A DNA stretch of 64,000 nucleotides from Prado023 sp963753075. GTDB taxonomy: Bacteria; Actinomycetota; Actinomycetes; S36-B12; CAIYMF01. The translations under genes and the position numbers were made by a program. The notes beneath the pieces are model-generated. The model saw only the letters and a program-made list of their open reading frames with translations. It was not told where the DNA came from and did no database searches. Where the stretch lies: assembly GCA_963753075.1 (NCBI GenBank), contig CAVWAR010000012.1, positions 124,001 through 188,000 of the forward strand. The letters are read 5' to 3'. Shown here piece by piece: positions 35,933 through 45,359 of this stretch (position 1 is the first letter of the stretch; every line of letters begins with the position of its first letter).

Positions 35933-36772
35933 GTGGGGATCACCTTGGACCGCTGGTTGCGGCTGCGTACCTACCTGTCGGAGGACGTGCTCGGCGGCCC
36001 CCGGGTCCTGAAGATGAACTGGGTGATCAACTTCCAGAAGGGCGGCACGCTGCCGTTCGTGCTGGCGCTGATGGTCATGACCGACACGTGGACGGTCACC
36101 GCCTGGACGTACCTCGCCATGCACGGCAGCTACGGGCTGATCTGGCTGCTCAAGGACGCCGTGATGCCCGACAAGCGGTGGCAGACACCGATCACGTTCG
36201 GCGGGGCGTTCATGACCTTCGCCCTTGTCCTGGGGCCGTACTGGCTCGCCCCGATCCTCCTGGTGGCCGACGACACGCAGCAGCCATCGTGGCTGCTGGC
36301 AGTTGCGATCATCGCCTACGCGCTGGGTGTCGTCACGATGATGTCCAGCGATGCCCAGAAGCACTACACGCTGCAGAACCGGCGCGGACTGATCACCACG
36401 GGCTGGTTCGCCCGGGTACGGCACCCCAACTACCTCGGGGAGATGGTCCTGTACGCCGCATTCGCCCTCGTTGCTGGGCACTGGATCCCGTGGTTGGTGC
36501 TCCTGTGGGTCTGGCTCGCGCTCTTCCTGCCGAACATGTTGGGCAAGGAGGCCAGCATGAGCCGCTACCCGCAGTGGGCGGCCTACAAGGCCCGGACGGG
36601 GATGCTCCTGCCTCGCCTGCGCCGCCCGGCTGCCGAGGACTCCGACGCCGCCCTGACCTCGGCAGCGGCTGACCCAGCTGACCCCCGATCCGCCCCGGCC
36701 GACCCCGCAGGTCTCGGCACCGGCGCCCAGCCCGATGGTGTGACGGCTGGACCGGGCACCGCCTCCGGCTGA
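35933..36772 (+). CDS. ICMT/DUF1295-like membrane methyltransferase family protein
   Basis: A 279-residue protein with about six hydrophobic segments. The C-terminal cofactor-binding motif is ARVRHPNYLGEMVLYAAFAL (the RHPxYxGE signature shared by isoprenylcysteine carboxyl methyltransferases and steroid-reductase-like DUF1295 proteins). It is followed by a MLGKEASMSRYPQWAAYKAR segment. The last 55 residues are a Pro/Ala/Asp-rich tail. The substrate is unknown. Divergent from ppk2. Confidence 0.8.
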   Translation: MGITLDRWLRLRTYLSEDVLGGPRVLKMNWVINFQKGGTLPFVLALMVMTDTWTVTAWTYLAMHGSYGLIWLLKDAVMPDKRWQTPITFGGAFMTFALVLGPYWLAPILLVADDTQQPSWLLAVAIIAYALGVVTMMSSDAQKHYTLQNRRGLITTGWFARVRHPNYLGEMVLYAAFALVAGHWIPWLVLLWVWLALFLPNMLGKEASMSRYPQWAAYKARTGMLLPRLRRPAAEDSDAALTSAAADPADPRSAPADPAGLGTGAQPDGVTAGPGTASG

Positions 36773-36860
36773 TCTGCAGGCGCACGCTCCGGACCCCGAC
36801 CAACCCGCGTGCGGATGCTCCTGGCAGCCCGCGGCGGAGGGCCGATGCGCGGAACCGGTT

Positions 36861-36866
36861 TACCCT
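36861..36866 (+). promoter_or_regulatory. -10 hexamer TACCCT, leaderless promoter
   Basis: TACCCT followed by TG lies 6 nt before the ATG at 36873. The same TACCCTTG is found before proA and leuS. Confidence 0.45.
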
Positions 36867-36872
36867 TGTCGG

Positions 36873-38855
36873 ATGCGTGAACCTTCAAGTCGCCCCAGCG
36901 CGCCCGTCTTCGACCAGCTGGAGCGGGTGCTGCCCAAGGTGAGCAAGCCGGTCCAGTACATCGGCGGTGAGCTCAATGTGGCTGCCAAGGACTGGGATGA
37001 GGCGAAGGTTCGCTGGGCGCTCATGTACCCCGACGCCTACGAGGTCGGCCTGCCCAACCAGGGCGTGCAGATCCTCTACGAGGTGCTCAACGAGGCCAGC
37101 AATGTGCTGGCGCAGCGCAGCTACTCCGTCTGGCCCGACCTCGAGGCCCTCATGCGCGAGCGGGGGATCCCCGCCTTCACCGTGGACGGCCACCGCCCGA
37201 TCGGTGCGTTCGACCTGATCGGGATCTCGTTCTCCACCGAGCTCGGGTACACCAACATGCTCACCAGCCTCGACCTCGCCGGAATCCCCCTGCTGGCCCG
37301 CGAGCGCCACGATCACCACCCCCTGGTCGTCATGGGTGGGCACGCGGCCTTCAACCCCGAGCCAGTGGCCGACTTCGTCGATGCGGTCGTGCTCGGTGAC
37401 GGGGAGGAGGCCGTCCTGGCGATCAGTGAGATCGTCGCGGCATTCAAGGCAGAGAACCCCGCTTTCGGAGAGGTGGCCAACGGCACCGCACTCCGGCATG
37501 CGCTGCTCGGGCGGCTCGCCGCGAGCGGACTGGTCTACATCCCAGAGTTCTACGACATGGAGTACCTGGCCGACGGTCGGGTCGCGCGCGTGGTCCCCTC
37601 GGACCCGACCGCACCGTGGCGGGTGGCCAAGCACACGCTGATGGACCTCGACGAGTGGCCGTATCCGAAGAACCCCGTGGTCCCGCTCGCGGAGACGGTG
37701 CATGAGCGGATGAGTGTTGAGATCTTCCGCGGCTGCACCCGGGGCTGCCGGTTCTGCCAGGCGGGCATGATCACCCGGCCGGTCCGCGAGCGTTCGACCG
37801 AGGTCCTGGGTGACATGATCGAGAACGGCCTGTGCAAGACCGGGTTCGAGGAGGTCGGCATGCTCTCGCTGAGCAGCGCCGACCACTCGGAGATCGCCGA
37901 GCTTGCCAAGGGGCTGGCCGACCGGTACGAGTCCGACCAGGTCTCGCTGTCACTTCCGAGCACCCGCGTGGACGCGTTCAACATCGACCTCGCCAACGAG
38001 CTGTCCCGCAACGGCCGTCGCTCCGGGCTGACCTTCGCACCGGAGGGGGGAAGCGAGCGGATGCGCCAGGTGATCAACAAGATGGTCACCGAGCAGGACC
38101 TGATCAACACAGTGACGGCTGCCTACTCCTCCGGCTGGCGCCAGGTGAAGCTGTACTTCATGTGCGGGCTGCCCACAGAGACCGACGAGGACGTGCTCCA
38201 GATCGCCGAGCTGGCCAAGAACGTGATCAAGGCCGGGCGCGAGGCTGCCGGGACCCGCGACATCCGCTGCACGGTGTCCATCGGCGGATTCGTGCCCAAG
38301 CCGCACACGCCCTTCCAGTGGGCCGCGCAGCTCGACCACGAGTCCACCGACCGGCGCCTGCACGCCCTGCGCGACGAGATCCGCAAGGACCGCAACTACG
38401 CCAAGGCGATCGGCTTCCGCTACCACGACGGCCGGCCGGGGATCGTGGAGGGACTGCTCTCCCGCGGTGACCGCCGGGTCGGCAGGGTGATCCTCGAGGC
38501 GTGGCGCGATGGTGCCCGCTTCGACGGATGGAGCGAGCACTTCTCGTTCGACCGGTGGATGGCTGCCGCCGATCGAGCGTTGGCCGACGAGCCGGTCGAC
38601 GTCGACTGGTTCACCACCCGGGAGCGGGAGCAGAACGAGGTGCTGCCGTGGGACCACCTGGACTCCGGGCTGGATCGCGACTGGTTGTGGCAGGACTGGG
38701 CGGAGGCCCTGGCCGGCGGTGAGGTCGACGACTGCCGATGGACGCCGTGCTTCGACTGCGGCGTGTGTGACCACCTGGGCACCGAGATCCAGGTCGGGCC
38801 CGGGGAGGCCGTGCTGCTGCCGCTGCCCACCGTCCGATCGCGGGTCGAGGTCTGA
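36873..38855 (+). CDS. B12-binding radical SAM protein, TIGR03960 family
   Basis: A 660-residue protein with a Rossmann-like B12-binding region (GADxxxVG-type: ALMYPDAYEVGLPNQGVQIL, then FDLIGISFSTELGYTNM) followed by a radical SAM core. The 4Fe-4S motif C-x3-C-x2-C is Cys288, Cys292 and Cys295 (GCTRGCRFCQAGMI). A C-terminal CFDCGVCDHLG cluster is typical of the family. It is always found with the TIGR03936 protein, here overlapping by 1 nt. Function is unknown; candidates are RNA or protein modification. The two genes precede rne and rplU/rpmA as elsewhere. Confidence 0.93.
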   Translation: MREPSSRPSAPVFDQLERVLPKVSKPVQYIGGELNVAAKDWDEAKVRWALMYPDAYEVGLPNQGVQILYEVLNEASNVLAQRSYSVWPDLEALMRERGIPAFTVDGHRPIGAFDLIGISFSTELGYTNMLTSLDLAGIPLLARERHDHHPLVVMGGHAAFNPEPVADFVDAVVLGDGEEAVLAISEIVAAFKAENPAFGEVANGTALRHALLGRLAASGLVYIPEFYDMEYLADGRVARVVPSDPTAPWRVAKHTLMDLDEWPYPKNPVVPLAETVHERMSVEIFRGCTRGCRFCQAGMITRPVRERSTEVLGDMIENGLCKTGFEEVGMLSLSSADHSEIAELAKGLADRYESDQVSLSLPSTRVDAFNIDLANELSRNGRRSGLTFAPEGGSERMRQVINKMVTEQDLINTVTAAYSSGWRQVKLYFMCGLPTETDEDVLQIAELAKNVIKAGREAAGTRDIRCTVSIGGFVPKPHTPFQWAAQLDHESTDRRLHALRDEIRKDRNYAKAIGFRYHDGRPGIVEGLLSRGDRRVGRVILEAWRDGARFDGWSEHFSFDRWMAAADRALADEPVDVDWFTTREREQNEVLPWDHLDSGLDRDWLWQDWAEALAGGEVDDCRWTPCFDCGVCDHLGTEIQVGPGEAVLLPLPTVRSRVEV

Positions 38856-39607
38856 TGGCCGCCCGACGTCCGCCTGACCGCGAGATCGTCCCGGCCGTGC
38901 AGAAGCTGCGGATCCGCTACGCCAAGCGCGGCCCGCTGCGGTTCTCCTCGCACCGCGACTTCCAGCGTGCGCTCGAGCGGGCCCTGCGCCGTGCGCGCGT
39001 CCCGATGGCCTATTCAGCGGGCTTCTCGCCGCACCCGAAGATCTCGTACGCCAACTCCGCACCGACCGGTGCGGCCAGCGAGGCCGAGTACGTCGAGATC
39101 GGTGTCGTGCGCCGGTGCGACCCGGACGCTCTTCGCGCCGAGCTCGATGACGCTCTGCCCCCCGGCCTGGACGTGCTCGAGGTCGTCGAGGCGCGGACCC
39201 CGGACATGGTGGCCCGGCTGGAGGCCAGCCGGTGGCGGATCGAGGTCCCCGGCGCCGATGCACAGGGGTTGGCCCGTGCCTGGCAGAGCCTGTGCGACGC
39301 CGAGACGGTGCCGGTGCAGCGGATGATGAAGCAGGGCCTGCGAACTCTCGACCTGCGCCCGGCCCTTCTGTCCGGCGACATCACCGACGCGGGCCCGCTG
39401 GGGCCGACGCTCGAGGTGACAGTTGCCAACGTGACTCCCACGGTGCGTCCGGACGAGATCCTCTCCGCCCTGCGGGAGCTCGGGGGCCTGCCGGCCTCCG
39501 ACCCAGCCCGGTCGACCCGGCTGGCTCAGGGACCTGTGACGGACGATCTCCTGGTGGGCAACCCCCTCCAGGTCGATCGGGAGGCCGAGGCGCCCGCGTC
39601 TGTGTAG
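38855..39607 (+). CDS. TIGR03936 family radical SAM-linked protein (DUF2344)
   Basis: A 250-residue protein with the DUF2344 opening KLRIRYAKRGPLRFSSHRDF and the conserved MAYSAGFSPHPKISYANSAP segment. It acts with the preceding B12/radical SAM protein, in some bacteria as one fused polypeptide. Its ATG overlaps the upstream stop by 1 nt (TGATG). The C-terminal 60 residues are weakly conserved. Confidence 0.92.
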   Translation: MAARRPPDREIVPAVQKLRIRYAKRGPLRFSSHRDFQRALERALRRARVPMAYSAGFSPHPKISYANSAPTGAASEAEYVEIGVVRRCDPDALRAELDDALPPGLDVLEVVEARTPDMVARLEASRWRIEVPGADAQGLARAWQSLCDAETVPVQRMMKQGLRTLDLRPALLSGDITDAGPLGPTLEVTVANVTPTVRPDEILSALRELGGLPASDPARSTRLAQGPVTDDLLVGNPLQVDREAEAPASV

Positions 39608-39690
39608 CTGGCTTGGCTCGCGGGTTCACGAGAGTCGGCTGATCGCGGATGGGCCGGGGCCGGGGTCGAGCTTCGTGCACGGCATCCCGC

Positions 39691-39696
39691 TACGGT
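39691..39696 (+). promoter_or_regulatory. -10 hexamer TACGGT, leaderless promoter
   Basis: TACGGT ends 7 nt before the ATG at 39704. It excludes the GTG at 39695 as a likely start because that codon overlaps the hexamer. Confidence 0.45.
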
Positions 39697-39703
39697 GGGC
39701 GGC

Positions 39704-41299
39704 ATGCCCCGACTTGTGGTGTATCGACCCGTATTCATCCCCTCCATCACCATCATCGGTCTCCTCGTCGCGGCCGCTGTGATCGCCCCGGAGTTCACGT
39801 CGGAGTTCTTCGTGCGCCTGAACGACGCGATCACGGCCGCCTTCGGTTGGTGGTACATCCTCGCCGTCACGCTCATGCTCCTGTTCGTGATCGCACTCGC
39901 GCTTTCGAAGTTCGGCTCCATACGGCTGGGCCGCGACGACGAACGCCCCAAGTTCTCGAATTTGTCCTGGTTTGCGATGCTCTTCAGCGCCGGCATGGGC
40001 ATCGGATTGGTCTTCTACGGGGTCGCCGAACCGGTGAGCCACTTCGGGGACCCTCCGCGCGGGGTCGAACCGGAGTCGGCCGCAGCTGCCGACCAGGCGT
40101 TCTCGCTCACGTACTTCCACTGGGGCCTGCACGCATGGGCCGTCTACTCAGTCGTGGGTCTGAGTCTGGCCTACGCAGTCCATCGGCGAGGCCGGCCGCT
40201 GGCCATGCGATACACCGTAGAGCCGGTCCTCGGACCGGAGCGCACCAAGGGCGCATGGGGCCACGCCGTCGACGTCGTGGCCATCGTGGGCACAGTGTTC
40301 GGCGTTGCCACATCCCTGGGCTTCGGCGTGACCCAGATCAACGCAGGGCTCAACTACCTGGGCTGGATCGAGGTCAGCGAGGGAACTCAGGTCGTCATCA
40401 TCATCGTCGTGACCGCTCTGGCCGCGGTCAGCGTCGGCAGCGGACTGGACAAGGGCATCAAGCTGCTGTCCAACACGAACCTGGCCCTGGCCGCGGGGCT
40501 CGCGATCTTCGTGCTCATCGCCGGCGCCACCGTCTTCGCGCTGAACACCTGGGTCGAGGGGATGGGCAGCTACTTCTCCCAGATTGTCCCGCTGTCGTTC
40601 CAGACCGACGCCTTCGCGGCCGACCGCACGTGGATCTCCGACTGGACCATCTTCTACTGGGGCTGGTGGATCTCCTGGTCGCCGTTCGTCGGGATGTTCA
40701 TCGCCCGCATCTCACGCGGGCGGACGATCAGACAGTTCATCGCTGGCGTCCTCATCGCGCCGCTGGGTGTTGGCACGATCTGGTTCGCGGTCTTCGGCGG
40801 CAACGGCCTCCAACGTGAACTCGAAGGTGAAGGAGGAATGGTCGAGGTCGTTGCGACGGACATCGACGCCGCCGTGTTTGAGCTGTACCAGGGCCTGCCC
40901 GCCGCGACACTGCTCTCCCTCCTGACCGTGCTGATCGTTGCGGTCTTCTTCATCACGTCCGCTGACTCCGGTTCGCTTGTGATTGACGTGCTCGCATCCG
41001 GCGGCCAGCTGCACACGTCGAGGACCCAGCGGGTCGGGTGGGCGGTGCTGCTCGGAGTGGTCGCGATCTCACTGCTGCTCTCCGGCGGATTGCTAGCCCT
41101 CCAGACAGCGTCGATCGCCACGGCGCTCCCGGTGAGCATCGTGCTGGTGGTGGCGTGCGTCTCCTTGTGGCGGGCGCTGAGTCGAGAGTGGGACGAGACC
41201 CATCTCGGATGGAAGATCCCGGAGTGGGAACGCCCACACCCGGATACGCCCCTGCTGCAGGAGGAGACCACCGAGCTCCGTCGGATCCACGTGACCTAG
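39704..41299 (+). CDS. BCCT family betaine/carnitine/choline transporter
   Basis: A 531-residue transporter with 12 membrane helices of the BetP/BetT type, which takes up quaternary ammonium compounds with Na+ or H+. Signatures: FSAGMGIGLVFYGVAEPVSH (helix with the flexible Gly stretch), FGVATSLGFGVTQINAGL and the family motif FYWGWWISWSPFVGMFIARI. The aromatic box Trp residues are present. The C-terminal tail is about 60 residues and hydrophilic, shorter than the osmosensor tail of BetP. It has a leaderless-type promoter and no operon partner. Substrate is unproven. Confidence 0.94.
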   Translation: MPRLVVYRPVFIPSITIIGLLVAAAVIAPEFTSEFFVRLNDAITAAFGWWYILAVTLMLLFVIALALSKFGSIRLGRDDERPKFSNLSWFAMLFSAGMGIGLVFYGVAEPVSHFGDPPRGVEPESAAAADQAFSLTYFHWGLHAWAVYSVVGLSLAYAVHRRGRPLAMRYTVEPVLGPERTKGAWGHAVDVVAIVGTVFGVATSLGFGVTQINAGLNYLGWIEVSEGTQVVIIIVVTALAAVSVGSGLDKGIKLLSNTNLALAAGLAIFVLIAGATVFALNTWVEGMGSYFSQIVPLSFQTDAFAADRTWISDWTIFYWGWWISWSPFVGMFIARISRGRTIRQFIAGVLIAPLGVGTIWFAVFGGNGLQRELEGEGGMVEVVATDIDAAVFELYQGLPAATLLSLLTVLIVAVFFITSADSGSLVIDVLASGGQLHTSRTQRVGWAVLLGVVAISLLLSGGLLALQTASIATALPVSIVLVVACVSLWRALSREWDETHLGWKIPEWERPHPDTPLLQEETTELRRIHVT

Positions 41300-41775
41300 C
41301 TCGCCCGGCCCACGGTTGGTCCGAGGTCAGCCGGCCCATGGTCGGTCGCGCGCCCGTGGGACCCCTCGTGATGTGGCTGGGCTCGTCGGCGTGGCTTGCG
41401 CCCAGGTGGCCCCGCACCAGGGCTGTCTGCGCTCCGCCGCGGCTGGCTGGATGCGCGCCGTTGCAGATCCGCTGTGGCATAATCTGGGCCAGCCACCCCG
41501 TCAATCGGAGTGGCCCGCGTTTGATGCGTCGCACCGAGCACAACCCTACGTGCCGCCACGAGCTGGCACAGGGAGTGATCGGGCCGCGACCGACTGTGGG
41601 CGAATTGCGCCACCAGTTGGGCCCGCTGACAGCGCGGAGTCTGAGGGTGACGCGCGATCCACGTGCGCACCTCGGGCGGCACCAGAGGCTTCGCCGGACC
41701 GTGCGTGCACGTTCCGGCCATACGTAGGGGGCTGCGTGGCGATCACCGCTGCGCCGCTTCCGTGAGGAGACCGTG
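41300..41775 (+). promoter_or_regulatory. Long rne leader region with promoter and 5' hairpin
   Basis: 476 bp without a convincing gene. An extended -10 (TGGCATAAT, CATAAT at 41478-41483) would start a transcript near 41490. Right there GCCACCCCG (41492-41500) pairs with CGGAGTGGC (41506-41514), one mismatch, giving a stable 5' hairpin. This leaves a leader of about 285 nt before rne. RNase E controls its own mRNA through a long 5' leader in E. coli, so a similar role is possible here. Confidence 0.45.
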
Positions 41776-44700
41776 ATGGTCGACGATCAGGGACAGTCCA
41801 CCGAGGAAGCTCAGGGCACCGGGGCGCCCGACCAGGCAGCGCCCCGGCGGCGCAGGCGGGCGGCGAGCCGTCCGGCAGGTCCTCCGGCCGCGATCCCCGA
41901 GAGCGACCAGGCCGAGTTGTTCGCCGCGCCCGGAGCGGACACTGCCGAGGCCACGGCTTCGAGCGACCAGACGGCAGTCGGTGACCAGTCCGAGCCTGCA
42001 GCGACAGTCGAGGACGCAGCCGAGGAGGCTGTGACCGAGGGTGATGCGGCTGAGGACGACACGGCTGAGGAGGCTGTGGCCGAGGGGGCCGTCTCCGAGG
42101 AGGAGCCGGTCATTGCTGAGCCTGAGGCCGCCAGCGGGCCTGCCCCGACGGAGCCGGAGCCGGCCGCCGCGAAGACCACCGCGCGTCGATCCAGGCGGGC
42201 GACCCGGGGGGTCACCACGGTGGCCTTCTCCGCAGAGCCCGAGCTGGAGGCCACGGCGGTCGTCGCGCCCGTCGAAACAGCTGTCGTGGCGCTGTTCCAG
42301 CCACCGGACGAGACCAAGGTGGTGCGCCGTCGGCGGCGCCCCAGCGCTGCGGCCGAGGCCGCCACCGAGGCCCCAGCTGAGGGCGAGCCCGAGGAATCCG
42401 GCACCCCCGACGCGCCTGACTCAGACGCGGCCAGCTCGGGCAGGAGCACCAGGACCTCGTCGAGGAGGAAGTCCGCAGCCAAGCGCTCTGCAGACGAGGC
42501 GGGAACGGACACCGACGCAGTCGGCGAGACCGAGGACCGCGAGATCGACCAGCCCGAGACCGACGAGCGTGACGGCGACGAGCGTGACGGCGACGAGCGT
42601 GACGGCGACGAGCGTGACGACGAGGGCGCCCCTCGTCGGCGTCGGCGTCGCGGAGGTCGCCGCCGTCGCCGACCGGCATCAGGTTCCGGCAACGGCGAGG
42701 ACGGCGAGGCATCTGAGGACGAGGCTGCGGGCAGTCCAGAAGCGTCCGCTGACTCCGGCGAGTCCGCTGACGGATCTGGTGAGGATTCCGGGCAGCAGTC
42801 TGAGGACGGCGAGGGATCGGAGTCGTCAAGCGCCCGCCGTCGTCGCCGTCGTCGTCGCCGTGCGGGGGTCGCCGAGGAGATGGAGGACCTGTCCACCGAG
42901 GACCCGCCGAACACGGTCGTGAAGGTTCGGGAGGCTCGTCGCCCCAAGGACGAGATCACGTCTGTGCGTGGCAGCACTCGGATCGAGGCCAAGAAGCAGC
43001 GTCGCCGGGATGGTCGTGAGGCGGGCCGCCGCAGGGCGCCGATCCTCACCGAGGCGGAGTTCCTGGCCCGGCGCGAAGCAGTCAGCCGGGTCATGTGCGT
43101 GCGTGAGCACGGTGACCGCACCCAGATCGCCGTGCTCGAGGACGGCATCCTCGTCGAGCACTACGTCAATCGCGCGGAGTCGTCGTCCATGGTGGGCAAC
43201 GTCTACCTCGGCAAGGTCCAGAACGTGCTGCCCTCGATGGAGGCGGCGTTCATCGACATCGGTCGCGGCCGGAACGCGGTGCTCTACGCGGGCGAGGTCA
43301 ACTGGGACGCAGCTGGCCTCGAGGGGCAGCCGAAGCGCATCGAGTTGGCCATGAAGTCCGGTGACCCGGTGCTCGTGCAGGTCACCAAGGACCCGATCGG
43401 GCACAAGGGAGCCCGCCTGACGAGCCAGATCTCGCTGCCCGGGCGCTTCCTCGTCTACGTGCCTGAGGGCTCGATGACCGGTATCTCCCGCAAGCTTCCC
43501 GACACGGAGCGCTCCCGCCTCAAGGGGATCCTCAAGGGTGTGGTCCCGGAGGGCGCCGGAGTGATCGTCCGGACCGCGGCTGAGGGTGCCACCGAGGAGC
43601 AGCTCACCGCTGACGTGACCCGCTTGGCGGCGCAGTGGGCCGACATCAAGAAGAAGGCCAAGTCCGCGTCACCGCCCTCGCTGCTCTACGGCGAGCCGGA
43701 CCTGGCCATCAAGGTCGTGCGCGACATCTTCAACGAGGACTTCGACAGCCTGCGAGTGCAGGGCGAGACCACGTGGCAGACGCTGAACGAGTACATCGGA
43801 TGGGTCGCTCCCGACCTGCTGCCCAAGTTGGACAAGTGGGTCGACAACACCGACCTGTACGCGGCCAACCGGATCGACGAGCAGCTGGCCAAGGCCCTGG
43901 ACCGCAAGGTCTGGCTGCCCTCGGGCGGCTCGCTGGTGATCGACCGGACCGAGGCGATGACCGTCGTCGACGTCAACACCGGCAAGTTCACCGGCCAGGG
44001 CGGCAACCTCGAGGAGACCGTCACCAAGAACAACCTCGAGGCCGCCGAGGAGATCGTGCGTCAGCTGCGGCTGCGCGACATCGGCGGCATCATCGTCGTG
44101 GACTTCATCGACATGGTCCTGGAGAGCAACCGCGACCTGGTCCTGCGCCGGCTCGTGGAGTGCCTGGGTCGGGATCGCACCAAGCACCAGGTGGCCGAAG
44201 TCACGTCGCTGGGCCTGGTCCAGATGACACGCAAGCGGATCGGCCAGGGCCTTCTGGAGGTGTTCTCCTCGCCGTGCGAGCACTGTGGTGGGCGTGGGCA
44301 CATGGTCCATGCGGAGCCCGTGGGTCTGGACCAGCCGGCCGAGGAGAACAACTCCCGCCGCGAGCGGGGCGGCCGCCGCGGATCGAAGCAGGTCTCCCAG
44401 CCCGCACACCTGGGCGGCAAGCAGACGGGCAAGACGCCGCCGCCGCCCAAGTTCGACGAGGAGGGCCACATCGAGCACGAGAACGGCGCGTCGGACGGCG
44501 AGTCCGAGGCTGCGCAGGAAGGCGGCTCCGAAGCAGCGAGTGATGTGCCTGCTGCCGCCGAGGTGCTGGCCGGTGCGGACGCAGTGGACGTGGTCGAGGC
44601 TCCTGCCGATCCTGAGGCGTCCAACGAGGCGATCAACGAGGCGACCGATGGAGAGGTAGCCGCTTCGGACGAGACCGCTGAGGCCGCGCCGGGTCACGAC

Positions 44701-44928
44701 GAGCAGTCCGATGACTCGAGCGCTGACTCGGAGTCCGAGGGCGCCCGGACCGGCGTGGCCGAGGAGGTGGGCGACGGCAACGAGTCGCCAGTTGCCGAGG
44801 GAGTCGAGGCCTCGGAGTCCAGCGAGGAACCCCATGACGAGGACGGCTCCACGGCTGCTGAGGTGGCTTACGAGTCCGACGAGTCCGACGTCGGCCGTGA
44901 GGAGTCCAGCCAGCCCGAGGCGGTTTGA
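41776..44928 (+). CDS. rne: Ribonuclease E/G
   Basis: A 1050-residue endoribonuclease that processes rRNA, tRNA precursors and mRNA. The catalytic core is central (about residues 430-860): S1-like domain (VGNVYLGKVQNVLPSMEAAF), 5' sensor, DNase I-like active site with Asp723 (IDRTEAM) and Asp732 (VVDVNTGKFTG), and Zn-link Cys834 and Cys837 (PCEHCGGRGH). The first 430 residues are low-complexity acidic/Arg-rich, with a four-fold DERDG repeat (42562-42621). The last 190 residues are acidic. Both arms are expected in actinobacterial RNase E. ATG 41776 has GAGGAG at good spacing. Confidence 0.95.
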   Translation: MVDDQGQSTEEAQGTGAPDQAAPRRRRRAASRPAGPPAAIPESDQAELFAAPGADTAEATASSDQTAVGDQSEPAATVEDAAEEAVTEGDAAEDDTAEEAVAEGAVSEEEPVIAEPEAASGPAPTEPEPAAAKTTARRSRRATRGVTTVAFSAEPELEATAVVAPVETAVVALFQPPDETKVVRRRRRPSAAAEAATEAPAEGEPEESGTPDAPDSDAASSGRSTRTSSRRKSAAKRSADEAGTDTDAVGETEDREIDQPETDERDGDERDGDERDGDERDDEGAPRRRRRRGGRRRRRPASGSGNGEDGEASEDEAAGSPEASADSGESADGSGEDSGQQSEDGEGSESSSARRRRRRRRRAGVAEEMEDLSTEDPPNTVVKVREARRPKDEITSVRGSTRIEAKKQRRRDGREAGRRRAPILTEAEFLARREAVSRVMCVREHGDRTQIAVLEDGILVEHYVNRAESSSMVGNVYLGKVQNVLPSMEAAFIDIGRGRNAVLYAGEVNWDAAGLEGQPKRIELAMKSGDPVLVQVTKDPIGHKGARLTSQISLPGRFLVYVPEGSMTGISRKLPDTERSRLKGILKGVVPEGAGVIVRTAAEGATEEQLTADVTRLAAQWADIKKKAKSASPPSLLYGEPDLAIKVVRDIFNEDFDSLRVQGETTWQTLNEYIGWVAPDLLPKLDKWVDNTDLYAANRIDEQLAKALDRKVWLPSGGSLVIDRTEAMTVVDVNTGKFTGQGGNLEETVTKNNLEAAEEIVRQLRLRDIGGIIVVDFIDMVLESNRDLVLRRLVECLGRDRTKHQVAEVTSLGLVQMTRKRIGQGLLEVFSSPCEHCGGRGHMVHAEPVGLDQPAEENNSRRERGGRRGSKQVSQPAHLGGKQTGKTPPPPKFDEEGHIEHENGASDGESEAAQEGGSEAASDVPAAAEVLAGADAVDVVEAPADPEASNEAINEATDGEVAASDETAEAAPGHDEQSDDSSADSESEGARTGVAEEVGDGNESPVAEGVEASESSEEPHDEDGSTAAEVAYESDESDVGREESSQPEAV
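42562..42621 (+). repeat. 15-bp tandem repeat within rne
   Basis: GACGAGCGTGACGGC occurs three times exactly and a fourth time with one change, encoding DERDG repeats in the disordered N-terminal arm. A candidate for length variation between strains. Confidence 0.85.
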
Positions 44929-44948
44929 CCGTATGCCGGTCGGATCCG

Positions 44949-44954
44949 TACCCT
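44949..44954 (+). promoter_or_regulatory. -10 hexamer TACCCT upstream of rplU
   Basis: TACCCT would start a transcript near 44961, giving an 80-nt leader for rplU-rpmA. The leader begins with the hairpin GGCGC-gcga-GCGCC (44963-44976). This may be an L21 leader, but I cannot match it to a known family. Confidence 0.4.
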
Positions 44955-45040
44955 AAGAGTCCGGCGCGCGAGCGCCGCACGCATGTGTGTGCCCGTGATC
45001 CGGGCCGCACAGCCCCGAAACGATCTCAGGAGTGCCACCC

Positions 45041-45355
45041 GTGTACGCCATTGTCCGCTCCGGCGGCCGCCAGGAGAAGGTCGCCGTCGGCGACGTCATC
45101 GAGACTGACCGCGTGTCCGCCGCCCCCGGCGACAGCGTGGAACTGCCCGCACTGCTGCTGGTCGACGGGGCCACCGTCACCTCCGACTCCGAGTCGCTGT
45201 CCGACGTGACGGTCTCCGCCGAGGTCCTCGAGCACACCAAGGGCCCGAAGATCGACATCCTCAAGTACAAGAACAAGACCGGCTACCGCAAGCGCCAGGG
45301 CCACCGTCAGGCCCTGACCCAGCTGCGCGTCACCGGCATCGAGAGCGGGAAGTGA
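45041..45355 (+). CDS. rplU: 50S ribosomal protein L21
   Basis: A 104-residue ribosomal protein starting VYAIVRSGGRQEKVAVGD, with the C-terminal signature KNKTGYRKRQGHRQALTQLRV. GTG 45041 has AGGAG 8 nt upstream. The upstream in-frame GTG 45032 would place the ribosome site inside the start and adds two non-conserved residues. It is cotranscribed with rpmA, 4 nt downstream. Confidence 0.96.
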   Translation: MYAIVRSGGRQEKVAVGDVIETDRVSAAPGDSVELPALLLVDGATVTSDSESLSDVTVSAEVLEHTKGPKIDILKYKNKTGYRKRQGHRQALTQLRVTGIESGK

Positions 45356-45359
45356 CCTC

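Noticed and set aside
41524..41727. 67-codon frame in the rne leader
   Set aside because: Arg-rich shadow composition and no ribosome site; more likely non-coding leader.
44963..45040. Known L21 leader riboregulator
   Set aside because: A short hairpin is present, but I could not match the defining conserved bases of a described L21 leader.
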